Program-made: the position numbers and the translations under genes
The notes under the pieces: generated by a model
The model's input: only the letters and a program-made list of their open reading frames with translations
The model's database searches: none
Told to the model about the DNA's origin: nothing
Shown: positions 12,901 through 26,300 of the stretch, piece after piece
Position numbering within the stretch: the stretch's first letter is position 1
Layout of the letters: each line of letters opens with the position of its first letter
Origin: Rostratula benghalensis
Taxonomy: Eukaryota; Chordata; Aves; Charadriiformes; Rostratulidae
Reading direction: 5' to 3'
Length of the DNA stretch: 64,000 nt
Assembly: GCA_013399305.1 (NCBI GenBank)
Contig: VXAI01000046.1
Span: 867,340 to 931,339 of the forward strand

Positions 12901-14256
12901 TTAATAATCCATTAAATGTTATGGCTGCAGTTTATGCAGGAGTGTGTAATTATTCAGCTGAGAAATGTGATGTCCTGTGGTAGATGGAAAATTCCCATGA
13001 GAAAGGATTAACTTGATGGTATGAGAAAAGGCCTGACAACAAATATACACCATAAGGTACATACGGTATGTCTTGTCAAGGAAAGAAGTAATTTATGCTC
13101 CATTTACAATTTATACCAGGGTGTCATAATTGAAGAGAGAAATAGAAATAATCAGACTCTCATACAGTCCTAAAACTTTCTATATGCTCTACAACAGAAA
13201 AATGCAGTGAGAGCCAGAACCGCATTAGGCCCATAGCTGCCACCTATCACTAACTTTAAAGGCTCTCAGGATACGAGTACGTGAAAGGGTGGGAAGTGAA
13301 ACTCATTGGCAAGTCTTTGCTCCTGTTGCTACAGTTGTAAAGCATTTGAGGTTATCAAAAAAAAATTATCTCAAGGCAAAGTTACTTCAAAAATAAGCTT
13401 GATGAACAGATTTTTAAAAAGTTAAAACAGCTAGTCTTAATTAATTTGCATTTGAGAGCGCAAGTGGTTAAAGATTTTGTCAGTGCTGGTTATTTAAAAC
13501 ATGAGTAGCACGAAGATCTACCTGTAATCAAGATGCAACTTGGATACTAAAATACACTACTCACCCTAACTCAAAATAATGTTCAGGGTACTTGGCCAAC
13601 CTCGGAATCCAAAGAAAGCTATTTCTGAAATTTTACAAATCGCGCAGCATTATGAGCAACACAGTGCAACGCTATGGAAAAGGAGTAATGGCCAAGCTTT
13701 TTCTTATACTCCACGTAGAGTCAATACTGCCACATTCCTACTGTTCAAATTAATCAGGCATATATTGATGTAACCAAAAACGTTTGCCCTTGTACTCGCA
13801 CTTCCCTCTCCATAACACATATTCTGTGCTCTTGTACGGAAAGTTGACATCCTTGTTTTAAAAATCAAAACCCATACAAATTAAAGTGCAAGTAAATATT
13901 ACATTTTGCTATTCATTAGTAATCTACTGCCACCAGTGGGTAAATACAGATGCTCTTGATCACACTGACTAGCACCTAGTCCATACAGTACCCATCTCAC
14001 AACTTGATAACAAAGTATTAGACTACCAGCCAGAATAAATTGATCATACTCTTTTCAACTTAATTAAGAAGTTTAACTGACCAGACTGTTGTGACAATAA
14101 GTGAAAACAGTAGTACTCAGACACCAGCAGAACATGTATATTAACAGTCATACACCTGCAACTACAGGGTACTAAACATACCTTCCAAAATTACTGGAGG
14201 GGTTGGGAGGAGGGGGCAAAGGAAACAAAAAAGCAGAAGGGAAAACTTACACCTAC
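9962..14256 (-). other. Probable intron
   Basis: AT-rich, no recognisable mobile element. A GC-richer patch at 10780-10930 and the short repeated word 'ttgcagaga' at 11160-11200 stand out slightly. Confidence 0.45.
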
Positions 14257-14361
14257 CTCTCTTTGTGCTGGGACGCAAATTTCCCTAGGAAATAGTCCAT
14301 GTTACCATGCAATGATACATCCTGAGAAGAGATTGTTTGTGTCCTCATGAACTCAGATGAC
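14257..14361 (-). CDS. Internal coding exon of the unidentified gene
   Basis: Minus strand: acceptor TTAATGTTGTTCCAG, 105 bases, donor GTAGGTGT. Only one of three frames is open, giving SSEFMRTQTISSQDVSLHG then NMDYFLGKFASQHKE plus two bases. It contains a CpG codon (GCG) in an AT-rich region and hydrophilic, Ser/Thr-rich composition. The two spare bases fit the one-base start of the candidate exon at 9793-9961 (Arg at the junction). This is one of the two best internal exons of the gene, but I do not recognise the protein. Confidence 0.55.
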
Positions 14362-16450
14362 CTGGAACAACATTAATAAAAGAGTTCAGGGTTAGATTTA
14401 TACATTCCAAATTTCAAACTGCTGAAGCATCCAGTTTTGGAGTTAAAGGTATTTCAGTCAGAGGCTCTTTGAATCTGTGTATATGTTAAAGTAAAAACAA
14501 CTGGTTTTGTCAATAATCCCCCACAAGACCTACGTTAAACATGTATGATGTTGCTGTTGTTTTTTAAATCCGCATAATGTTAGAATAAGTGTATTCTTCT
14601 GAAATAACTTGGCTTCTGGAGTATTCAAACAGCTCCGTCTGCAGTTTAGTTACATTTATATTTTCCAAGAAAACCTTAATCATACAGGCTGGATATTTTT
14701 CATTATTAAAAACATTCAATTCTCTATTTGAAGGGAAATGAGTATATATATATTCATATGGTTTTTACACAGCTATAGACTAACACATACCATACTTACA
14801 GCGTGACTTTGGCTATTTACAGACAGTAAGCATCCACAGGTAAGGAATTTCAAGACCAGGGTCCACTTAAGCATCACCAGACTAAAAAATGCATTTCACA
14901 TAGATGTATTTGAAACAATGGAATGAGACAGTTCTTTACTGTCACAGCTATGACGAGTATGGATGTTTGAATTTGGATCTTAATTTTTTGTTTTATTCAA
15001 ACATCTATAGCATTATCTCTCAAAAAATGCTTTACTCTTTCTCAGCTATGAAATATAATTTAAGCACTGATGTTACAAACTTTAAAACAAGTTAGTAATA
15101 ACGGACTATTGACATTATCATGCTACATATAATAAATATATGCTCTGAAAGACCTCAGCATTGACAACATAAATACAGTACAAAGATCATGGGGTTTGTA
15201 GAGCTCATTCTAAGTCAAGAAAATGACAACAGATGAAGGCATTTCAAGGTTTCTCCTTGTGAGTTAGACTTAATGAAGTCACCCCTGACATGTTACTTAA
15301 ACCAGGGATTCAAGTGTATTTGCTTACACACTCAAGGTTGATGACTAATTTTAAATGCTGACTTTTACAGCACATTACAGCAGTCAACTGGGCACCAGCA
15401 TGCAATTGAGTGGAAGGATTTTAAATCACACCACTGGGATCAGAAAGGGAGCATTTCACATGCAAGTGTTATTACATCAACATTGAAATTTATGACAGCG
15501 GAGATACCATGGGTTTTCTCTACAAATTGCACAATATTCACTGTGCAGAATGCAGTTTTACTCACTTTACCTTTTTGCATCCAGCAATAATTCAGAAACT
15601 TCCCTTCTTCATTTTCTACTTGTAGAATTTTTTGTAGTAATTGGGCTAATATATGTGAGAAACAAAAGATTCAACCTCCTCGCAATCCAAGGAAACTTAT
15701 CCTCACACATTCTAGGGAGCACAGCTCAGTATATTTTGTTACAGAAAGGATATCCTATGCCATGAGAACACTATTTCCTTTTTAAAATAAATAAATGTAA
15801 CAGGATGCCGAGGCCATAACCAAGGGCTGAGTGGCACAAACCAGAAAATCTGTAAAGAAGCAAGCAGGCACTCTTAATGTAGCTTGGCAAGATTGTCCAA
15901 TTTGAATGAACTAGAAAGCCATTGTTGTAGAAATCCAATGATATGCATAACTGACATCAGTCCTATTGAAAGGAGATCTTTTGATTGATTTCAACAACAG
16001 ACATCATATCCTTCGAGATGAAACCTATGTAAAGACATAGCCAAGACTCCAAATCTGTTTTTTAAAAAAATAAAATCTTTTAAAACAGTTAAGTTAATGA
16101 CTTACTGCACCCTCTCATTGAAAAAGTAACTTCAAGTTTATACCTATGTTTCAAGGTGAATGGCACTTCAGACAGACTTTGTGCAAACATGAGGTAGTTT
16201 TCAGTAAGCCCTATATCTATGTTAATGAGACTACAAAGGAGACTGCATTGTTAAATACTCTACATGGACAGTCTATTTAGGACATTAGGAAGCTAACAGC
16301 ATCGAGTGACCTTGAAGAACATTAACATTCACCAGAACAGCATTGCGGCAGCCCCTGCTGCAAAAATGTATTCTGAGTATAATCAGATCAGTGGAAAAGA
16401 GGGTATGCGTGTGGAAGGGAAGAAATCCGGGGGCTGAAACCCTTGGTTAC

Positions 16451-16571
16451 CTCTGCAGTGAAATCATTCTGCACATCAGTAGAGATGTGCTGCATAGAGA
16501 CAAGTAGTTTACTCATGCTTTTACTGAGCTGGTTCATCCTACAAAGTAGTAGTTGTAATTTGCATCTGTTC
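16451..16571 (-). CDS. Internal coding exon of an unidentified minus-strand gene, likely coiled coil
   Basis: Minus strand: acceptor TATTCATTTCCCCCTCATAG, 121 bases, donor GTAACC after CTGCAGAG. One base plus 40 codons are open. The peptide includes MNQLSKSMSKLLVSMQHIS followed by TDVQNDFTAE. Heptad-like spacing of L/M/I residues and many polar residues suggest a coiled-coil segment. A second possible acceptor at 16539 would shorten it to 88 bases in the same frame. It ends in phase 0, which does not join directly to the exon at 14257-14361, so at least one exon lies between or one boundary is off. No family recognised. Confidence 0.5.
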
Positions 16572-19500
16572 CTATGAGGGGGAAATGAATATAGGGAAGA
16601 TAAGTGCACTGTTATCAGAAGCCAATTTCAATCATCTAAACAGCTTACATAACACTGCAGCAAGCGCCTGGGAAGCCCTGCAGAAAGACTCATAAATGAT
16701 CTCATGGTAATTTTACAAGAACAGATAACTGACATGATTCACACTCCAAGACAGACTGATTGCACAGAATACAACTCAGTAAACATGAGAAAGAAGTGAA
16801 GGTTAAAAAAAATATTGTAAACCCTAACAATATAGTAATAAGGTCACATGAAATCATGAAAAGCTTGAAGTTTGCTTTCCTTCAGGAGCTTATAATTGAC
16901 TCTGAAGCCGAGACAGAGGTTTCTTTCCTTTTGAAAGTATAACCTGAAGGTTGTGTCAACCTTCTCTCAATAGCATCACAATCCACGTACTTCTACTCTT
17001 ATTATTAGGAACTCTGTGAAGTGTGGTAAACATTTTTCTGTAAGGGAAAAAACATAACTTAAATGGGAGACCTTACCACACTGAAAAGGGCTACTATATC
17101 ATGAATTGTGGAGCTGAAATTTGTCTTAATATGTCAAATTAGTCTGATTTCAATTTTAGAACTTGTATCAGAACCTAACATTCAGTAGGAATTTTGCTAG
17201 AATACAGCCTACAGGACCACGTGCTATTTGTGAAATAGCATAGCAAATGTGTCAATAAATATTGTTTACTTTATAAAATTCTTTAAAGGAATGCATTACC
17301 CAAGCACTTTGCTGACAGAGATGGGAAAGCAGAGAACACGAAAGGATGTGAATAGCAAAACCAACATAAATTTGTACAGCATTAAAGTAATAATGGCAGA
17401 ACAGAGACTTAGTGGGACACAGAGATGAAAAGACATCTTATCATCTCAAACATTTCTCTGAAAAATGCAAAACATTCTGCCATTTTCCAGGGAATGTACC
17501 AGCTTGTGTCACTTTCCAGAGCAATCTATGAATTGCAACATAAATTGTATGTGAAGTGTAAGCTGGTTACAAGACTTACAAGAGTGAAACACTAATAGAG
17601 AAGATAATTCATTTGTCTCACTAACCATGCAAGTCCTTGATGAATTCTTGCATTTAGTAGGTCTCCTAGTAGAAGCACATAGCTTACTGATTGATGTGTA
17701 CAGAGCTTGGGGAGATTTATTAGGAGAGTTCTGAGCATTGTGAAAGGGCTATGATCTTATAATTCCTTCACTTTCTTATGGCTTTTCTTGCTGCCCAGAC
17801 CCCTTTTGTTTCTTGGGTGATTCCATTTCATTCATGCTTTATACCGAATTGCTATACAAGCAACACTTTACTAACTGCTACATTCTATTGATAATCTCTC
17901 AGTTTTCATTAATTCTACCTTAATCCAGACTGTATTTGACCAACAGATAAAAATATATGTGCTTGTTGTAGACCACTATAGATCTTTTGACAGGATACTT
18001 TTTAAATATAAAGTATCTCTCCTTCACCATGTTACCCATACTTAATTTTATTTGCTTCATTATATGAATTTCCCAATTAACTGAAAAAAAAAAGTGCCTG
18101 GTTCAATAAAAAGCTTTTGGACAGCAATAGCTGAAACTAAAATTCCAGTCGAGGCAAAGACAGATGGAAAGATATTATGAAGATCTGTGTATATACATTG
18201 TAAATGCAGTTCAGCACCGAACCAATTCCTTTCACGTTGCATAGCATCAGAAAGGAACATCTCATGATGCTGTTCAATAAGCACCCTAACCTCAGCTAAA
18301 ACCTTCAAGGAAAATCTGGACAATGTGCCATGTCTTATCACAATTCTAAGCTAAGAATCTAAGCTCCTTTGTGCTTATACATATTTAAATATACAGATTT
18401 TAAAAGGAGTAGTAATCTATACTCAAGGGGGTGTATTTGAAAGTAAAAAAAGGTTGACTGAATTTATTAAAATAAGTAATTATTTCTGTGTCCACCAGAC
18501 TTTTCTTAACCTTACAATCTAAAATATTAATGTTTCTCATTTTAATATTTAGTTCATTGGTTTTCCACATGAAAACAAAACAGCATGTAGTTCAAAATAA
18601 AAGTGGAGGTGATTGCACATGTGTGGTATCAAATTGGGACCTTAGCTGTCTTGCTCCCAGTCTACTGGTGCTACTTCACTTCCCAAGTTTTAAAATGAGG
18701 CTGATACATTTAAGTTTATTATGGATATCATCTATATATTCCAAATAATGTAAATTGAAACCACAGCTCTGGGATGCAATCATTCTGTGCTTCTTGTGAT
18801 TGTCCTTAAGTTAATGCACAAATGTTAAATCTGATATAAGTTGATTTCAGCATTTAAAAATAAATATCAAGTATCTATTTATATGCCCCTGTGAGATGGG
18901 ACTCCATTTTTTAACCCATGTTGAGATAATCTCATTGTCTTCATTTAACAAAAACATTCATTGTATAAGTTTTATTGTGTATTTGCAAAGAGTTTTAAAA
19001 TTACATTTAGTCCCTCATCTCCATCAGTCATAATTTTTCTTGTTTTCAACATATTTATTATTTACTAAAATACATTACATGTACTTTATTAAATCATTCT
19101 GGTTGTTCCTCCAATGTAGCTTACAGGGTTGTTGGGTTGCCTTTTTGTTTTTTTTTTTCATTTTTCGTATGCTTTCCTACTACCAGAGTGACTTTCAGTC
19201 ACAGACCCAAGGAGGCCAAGAATACTCAACACCTCCTCTTATGCTCAGCGTCACAGCTTGAACCTGCAATGTCAGCAGTGAACTACTATTACAGAAGAAC
19301 ACACTTGTCACCTCCATGAAGCAATCTCAACACCTCATTACTGCTTGAAGCTCTTAACTTGGGAGGTAAGTACCACAGAGTTCTAGGGAAGAAGTAGATG
19401 AAGGAACAAGAATGAGCACAGCCTCATGAAGTTATGGCTATTGTGCATATTTGTAATTCAGATTCAATAGCTCAAATACTTATGTGTGGAAAAACAGTAA

Positions 19501-22500
19501 CATCTGCTACAGTAGGTGGTGAATATTTTGAAAAATACTTCTGAGCAAACACTACGTTGCTTTTCAAACGACTCATTTGGTGCCTAAGGTAAGAGAACCC
19601 AGCACCTGATAAAATTAAAATTTAAAGTCCTAATAAGGTTTACCAGGGAAAATGTAATTAGAGCAAGTGGTTCTCTATTTTTATAGAGAGATGAGGACCT
19701 ATGTTTGGGATCCATACACTTTACCCTGATCTGCAGACTTGCCACTGGGAATAAAGAAGTATGAGACTAGCACAGTTTCTGTCATACTGTGTTGTGGAGC
19801 TCTGCTAAGGAGCCAGTGCCAGCCACTCACAGATGGAGGCAGAGATTTTCAAAAGACTAGCAATGCAGGTGCAGAGTGTTTGTGAAAAACAGCAGAAGAT
19901 GTCTCCGAAGTCCGGAAGGCATGAACAGGCTGCAGGGTACCTCACTTAGGCATGAGTGCAAGCTTGACAAACACTGGCACAAACACATCTCATAATGATG
20001 GATCAAGATAGGCACAATTTAATCCACTTTTCTTTTAATCCTTTCTTCGATGAGGTGACACAGAAAACTCATTGGTCAGAAATGTTCCCATTTGTTTAGC
20101 CATTTTTTTTGCTTTAAGGGGTGAGAAGTGCAGAAACACATTTTGAATGATGAATTTAAGCAACAAAGCCAGCTAATGTTCAAAACTACATGGAGTTAGT
20201 ATACATGTGAAAAATACAACTAATCACTGGTAGAAGACAACATGATGAAGCCCTTGTGGATCTTCTGTGGAACACAAGTCACAACACTGCAGTAATTGTG
20301 CCATTTTTACCCCAATAGATGTACACTGTCATGCAGACACCGACCACCCTCCTAAAGTTCATCTACTCACAGTCAACGGAGCGCGCGTAGCAGCTGGAAA
20401 ACAACAGAGCATATCAGCACAGAATACACTAACTCTACTTCTTTTTTTATCCAGCAATGATTATATAACAGAGATTAAATATGTCAACAAAAGATTTGAT
20501 AAATGTAAAATGCTTCTGTAATTGCTGATACTTTAAAACATTGCAGATGATTGATTCATACTTAAATTTCAAAGCACTGCATGTAGAGGCACATAAAAGG
20601 AAAGACTTGTTTCTTTGCATCAGCTTTTAACAGAAGAGCCAAGTCTTAAATTGAATTTGAAGGCTCCTGTATTTTCACAGCATAAGAATCCTATTAAATT
20701 TTGATACTGCCATTTTGTAGGGTGTAAGGAGTGTAAGACAGTAATTCATAGCTGGATATTATCAGAAATCTCTGCTTCACTACAAAAGTATATTTTGCTA
20801 GAAACCAGAGAAGTAATTTTTTTAACATTCTCAACACAGACTGAAATCACACATTTGAATTAAAAATCCTTTAGTACTCAAATGCTTTAGAAATTACAGT
20901 TGTGGAATTGTAGTGCACTTGCTTGAGGGTCAACAGCTTTTCTCCTACAGAGTATATATTTAGTTTGAAAACAGCTTTGCAATAAACAGAAAGTATCAAC
21001 ATAACAGGTATCGCTGTAGAACAGAATTGTTGTCCATAAATTTCTTCCCCTTCCTCCTCCTCTCCCTACCTTAGTATGCTCCTTTAGGCAGGACATTTTC
21101 ACCTAGAACAGAGCTAAACTAATTTCTCACAGAAAGGTGCATTATTTTTTACTTAAAACATTGAATAAGGCAGGCTTCTTTTCTTTGCTTACTTGCAGCT
21201 GTGGTAAATAATATTGTAATGCATCTGCTGACTGATAATCTGCTTTGGACAACTATTGAGTGCTACCGATAATCTACCAAGGCATTTCTGGCTCATGAAT
21301 ATTTCTTCTGTTCGCTCAGCAGTGAAGTGAAGACTCCCATGAGAGCAGGAAAGGAGCACACTGGGAAAGAACATAGCAAAAGCAGCAGCCTCTGATGAGC
21401 AAGGAGGTTTGTGATTTGGCTGTATGTAGCTGGGTCCACTTTAATTTAGGAATAACATGACTACTGCACAACAGAAAAACAAACATGTCAGGCCACGATA
21501 CTCCATGATATTAATTTCTTCCAAATAATAAAAATTTATATGCCTTAAATCCTAAAGAACACCCATTTAGGGGCATCAATATTGTGAGTTTATTCTACTT
21601 ATTATTCAGGCTGCAAAGCAGATAAATCCAACCAGTAGAAATCCTGTTCAGGCATATTCTTTGTGAACTACACAGAGCCAGATCACTAACTTCATGCTCT
21701 TCAGCTACCACTAGAGGTTTCTCAAGGTGACAAATGTGATTCTACATATCACTGTTACTACAGGTTTGCAAAGGCGAGTTGACATCTTGAGATTAAAATC
21801 AGAAGAGTCAATTTTATTGATAACCTATCAAGCAGCACCAGAATTGAAAAATGAAAAGGACATGGAAATAAATAATCTCAAAGAAGAAGATTAACTGATG
21901 CTGCTCAACAGCCCCTGAATCTTCCCTAAAGTAATGTGGGCTCTCTTCCTTACTGAGAGGAACGTGGGCTGAATTTGGGCTATCCATTAAAGGTTTGTCA
22001 AGGATATTTCATAATATTCTAAGAAGCATCTACTATTCTGGTGATTAACAATTCACACACCTATTAAGCAGTCACTGAACACAGCATAAACTTGAATATA
22101 TTTACCTTCACACTACATCTATTCCTCCCCTTTTACAAATGGAAAGCTGCGGTACATAACAAGTCTGCAGTAAAGATTCAGTCCTGTCTAAAAAGTTTCA
22201 TGTAAGCATTTTCACTATTAAGCCACTTCAGAGATTCAGAATATGCAGAAAACTGGAATCCATTTTAACATGGGCAAACAAAAACACCCACTTTTTGAAT
22301 CCCAGATGTAGTCAGACACATTTTGTTGCATTTGAGTATTACAGGCTTAACAGCAATGAAGCTCTGAATCCAGAAGTAGGCGTTAACTACTGCACTAGGA
22401 TTTTATTTAATTGTATCAAAATTTGTTTCATTTATATCTCTTTATTTATCTTGAAACACACACATACTTGAAAGAAGAACACCTGAATACACAACTTGTG

Positions 22501-23276
22501 CAAAGCCTCAAAAGGCAGCTAAGGTAGCTATGTAAACGTTCAATGAAGTTTTTATCCTTCGTTCTGTCAATTCTCACCTCTCTGCACCAAGTGAGCATGA
22601 AGTCAAAGGTATTTCAGATTTTGACAGATAAAGGAAGTTAAGCCCTATGGAAGAATTATCTAAATTTCTATTTGCTAGTCTTTTTTGCAGGAGAAACCTC
22701 TACTAAGAGTAAGCAGTTTCCTGGAGCGCATCAGTACTACACAATTACACCACTATGAGCTGGGCAGAAACCTAAGTCTGCCCCACGCTATGATGTTCAT
22801 CATTACCTGCTGCAGGAGCACCTAATGTCAACCCAAGTGATCAGATGCTCAGCTCTACTTGAACTGTGAAAATGGCAAATGAAATCAGTAATACCAGAAC
22901 ATACTTAGCTTAGCAAAATTGCACTGCTAAATTGGGAATGACTGATTAGTCAGATTGTACTCTGTAAGGCATGTTTTACAGAACTATATAGAAAGCATTT
23001 ATACAAATCTCTCCTAACAGCTTTTACTCTGAAATGCAATGAGCTACAATTTAAAAAAAAACCAAAAATTGGTTCTATATTCTTGGCACAGGAACACTGC
23101 AACCTGCCTTTGCTGAAGAAAGACTCCCTAACTTTCTTCACATATTTTCCATACATGCCATCTGTCAGTAACTCTCCAGAGACCCCTCATTTATTTATAA
23201 AATTTCCAGTTTTATCTGCATCATTAAATAAATTGAGGGATTAAAGAAAACTAGCAAAGAAACATTTGCCCTTAAT
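16572..23276 (-). other. Probable intron sequence with weak exon candidates
   Basis: Small splice-bounded pairs occur at 20371-20393, 21070-21102 and 22807-22863 on the minus strand (see findings). A 90-codon minus-strand frame at 18060-18341 has no convincing splice borders. No recognisable repeat family. Confidence 0.4.
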
Positions 23277-23390
23277 ATCATGGAATCATACAATTGTTTA
23301 GGTTAGAAAAGATCTTTAAGATATCTGGTCCAACAGTCAACCTAGTACTGCCAAGACCATCAAACTGCCTGACTGGAAACCAACTGATGA
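23277..23390 (-). mobile_element. CR1 3' fragment
   Basis: Reversed CR1 tail on the plus strand: 'tcatggaatcatacaattg', then 'aggttagaaaagatctttaa' and 'tatctggtccaacagtcaac'. More diverged than the other copies. Confidence 0.8.
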
Positions 23391-26300
23391 ACCTTAGTGT
23401 TTCTGAGTTTTATTACATTTTCCCATCTTTATTTTAACTTTTTATTTATTATTTTACCCACCTACATAAAAATCCTTCCAAATTTTTTTCATCTTCAAGC
23501 TTTCAGTCCATATAATTTAAAAAAGAATTCCTATTCTCATGAGCTTTAGCAAATGAACAGCAGTAAAAATATCAGGTGTCAACAGACACAACTTTTCTGG
23601 TCTAGAGGAATGTTGCAGTCTTCCCAACACCATCAGTTTGAAAATAGATATAATTCAGAAGACTGAGAAAGAAATGTGAGAAGGATGTAACCGATGAGTC
23701 AGATCCACAAACAGCATACTCGGGTAAAACTTGAACACACGCAGACATCAAATGTGAATTGTGAGTTCTGCTGTAGCATTAACTTGACTTAGGACAAGAA
23801 TGTTAAGCAAGGATGGATGACAGAAGACAAGTTGATATGGGTAGCACTTAAACCATCACTGATTGAAACAGCGTAATAATGGGCAGATGTAATGGAACAG
23901 GAAATGACTCGTTAAGGAAGACAAACACGCAGCTTAAGAAATCATCTACTTCAGCCTCCAAAAATGTTAGCAAGATATTGAACAAAAGGATCATAATCCC
24001 CTTCACAAAGCAAATTAGTATAAATTGAAATTGAAGAGAAGGTCTCCAGCAACCATTACTCCATCAAATATCTGCACAGGAAGGAGGAGGGAGAGCGAGA
24101 GAAAGGAAAAAAAGTACCGCACGTGACAGAAAGAAAAGCATCTGGGTCAAGATATACATTATTAGAGGAGAACAAAGACTTGTGGACTAGGATCAAGGCA
24201 GAAATTAGGGAAGGAGGATGGATCCCGAAGGAAGGCCAGATATACTGCATGGACAGAGCACTGTGCAAGAGACAAAGCTTAGGCAACACAGACAATGTTT
24301 CGGTCAGAAGCAGCATGAAGCGAAGTATTCAAGCATAAGAAACAGGTAGAAGAACAATGGTTCGGTACAATGGCACAACAACGATAGTTTCCAAAGGACC
24401 GCAGGAAAAAATTGTGTTTAACTCTTCTTGTTTTATTGAGTTTAAACCAGAAAAGCTTTTACACTTTACATCTTGTTGAAGCTTTACAAATTGAACTGTA
24501 TCCATATGTTCAAGTTAAAAGCAAAGCTATGTATAGATGCTACAAACAGACAAGTTTGATCTGCTACCAGGGAGACCATCAATTCTGCCAAGTTTAAACT
24601 GGCATGTCATTTCTGCCCTTACTATGCTGCAATATTTATCTCATTTGCATTACTGGAAATCTGTCTAAAGGGGATCAAAACTCATAGAACTAACCTCTGT
24701 GTGGACATCCATGGCAGACACCCTCTTCCTAAATCTAAATAAAAACCACAGAGCTTTGAAAGTTACAAAAACACTTATAAAGTCATATAATCAGTAGTAA
24801 AGGCAAAGAAAGCAAATTAAAATCTTAGTTTTGTTTCTGCAGATACACGTTTTCAGCAGCTTCAGTGTTAACACCTCTGAGAAAAATCAAGACAGTAGTC
24901 AACAACAACCCAGCAGAAGAGCTATAGGAAGAACCTAGGGCTGGTTCTATGTACTGACACAAGACAATGCTCTTACAGACTCAAGCCTGTCTACCAGCAG
25001 AAAGGGCTGTAACATTAACAGCTCCAGTATGACACAAACATGACAGACATGATGGAGTATCAGGCTATTAATAGATATTCTCAGATAGACTTAATCAATA
25101 ATTTCCCATATACTCTTTCCTCAAGATGTGTAAATCAACTTTATCCTGTGAGCAGTAACAACCAGTTTCAAATTACTTCCTGAATTCCGATCTTTTATTT
25201 CTAACAGCTTAAGCATACTTTCCTCCTAGCCCCTCAGATTAGCAAGAAGTTTGAAGGAATAGAAAAATAATTTAAAAAAAGACAATTCAACCTTATTTAT
25301 TAGATTTTGAGGACGCTGAAAGCTAACAATGGAAGTGTAGGAAATTTTTATAAGTTCTACGGTTTCTAACAGATAGTTTACAAAATACAATTAATCGCAT
25401 TACAAAAAGCTCACCAACAGTGATGTTAATACCAGAAAATATGTAGTTAACTGACATTATTGAATTTATGATTGTTTGCCTGCAATTTCAGCATTAATTT
25501 TAAAGACTGCGGGAATCTTACCAGAACACATCAAAAGACAGCATATCTTATCTTATGGGAGAAGAGTACCTAAATCAAGACAGTTATTTTGCAGTTATCA
25601 TTCTCTGGGAAAACTACCTTCTTTTCATGACACTGTAGAACCTCACAGGGTATTATGGCTCATGTGCATTTTAATTTTTTGGGAATGCATTCCCCAATAC
25701 CGAACACCAGTTTCTGTACTTGTAACAGGAATGGAAGGCCTTAATGGCAGAAGACATACATGGCACTTGATGTCTCATTTATATGAACTACAGCAAATTC
25801 AGCAGAAGAATTGAGCAACACTGCCCATGAACACAATGGATGCAGTGAGTCGGGCAAGAGCAGAACAGATTTGCAAGTACATTTTTGTTGTGTGAAGCAA
25901 GAACATCATGGTTACATTTGTGTCCAGTACTAGTTGGAAGATTATGTAGCAATGAGCAAAACTAGAACTCCTGTTGTGGTCACCTAGATACATCTAGAGA
26001 CCTAGAGACCTACTCTCCACCTGGATTTTAGTCTATTACGTATGTAGACATACACACAGAAGCACAAAGGGGTAAAGCAATACTGCAAGAGCCTAGACAC
26101 GTCTTTTTTTTTTTTTAAATCCAGGCACTTAACCACTGCCGCATCTTCTAGCTCTGCCATCAGAAAGCCTCCTATTCTACCACTGTGAAACTCCAGATCT
26201 TCTGTGTGATGAGCAAAATCAGATACAGAAGTGGCCCTACTTAACTGGGATTCAGCGTCTTTGCTCCCAACTACCTCCTGCCTCACCTCTGCCAATTCTG

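Noticed and set aside
13579..13773. Plus-strand 64-codon frame, and an opposing minus-strand frame with a GTGAGT donor at 13.56 kb
   Set aside because: Both look somewhat protein-like, but they contradict each other and neither has a full set of splice sites.
18060..18341. Minus-strand 93-codon frame (VLIEQHHEMFLSDAMQRERN)
   Set aside because: No good donor, its phase does not join to the exon at 16451-16571, and the frame runs through an intron-like poly-T acceptor region.
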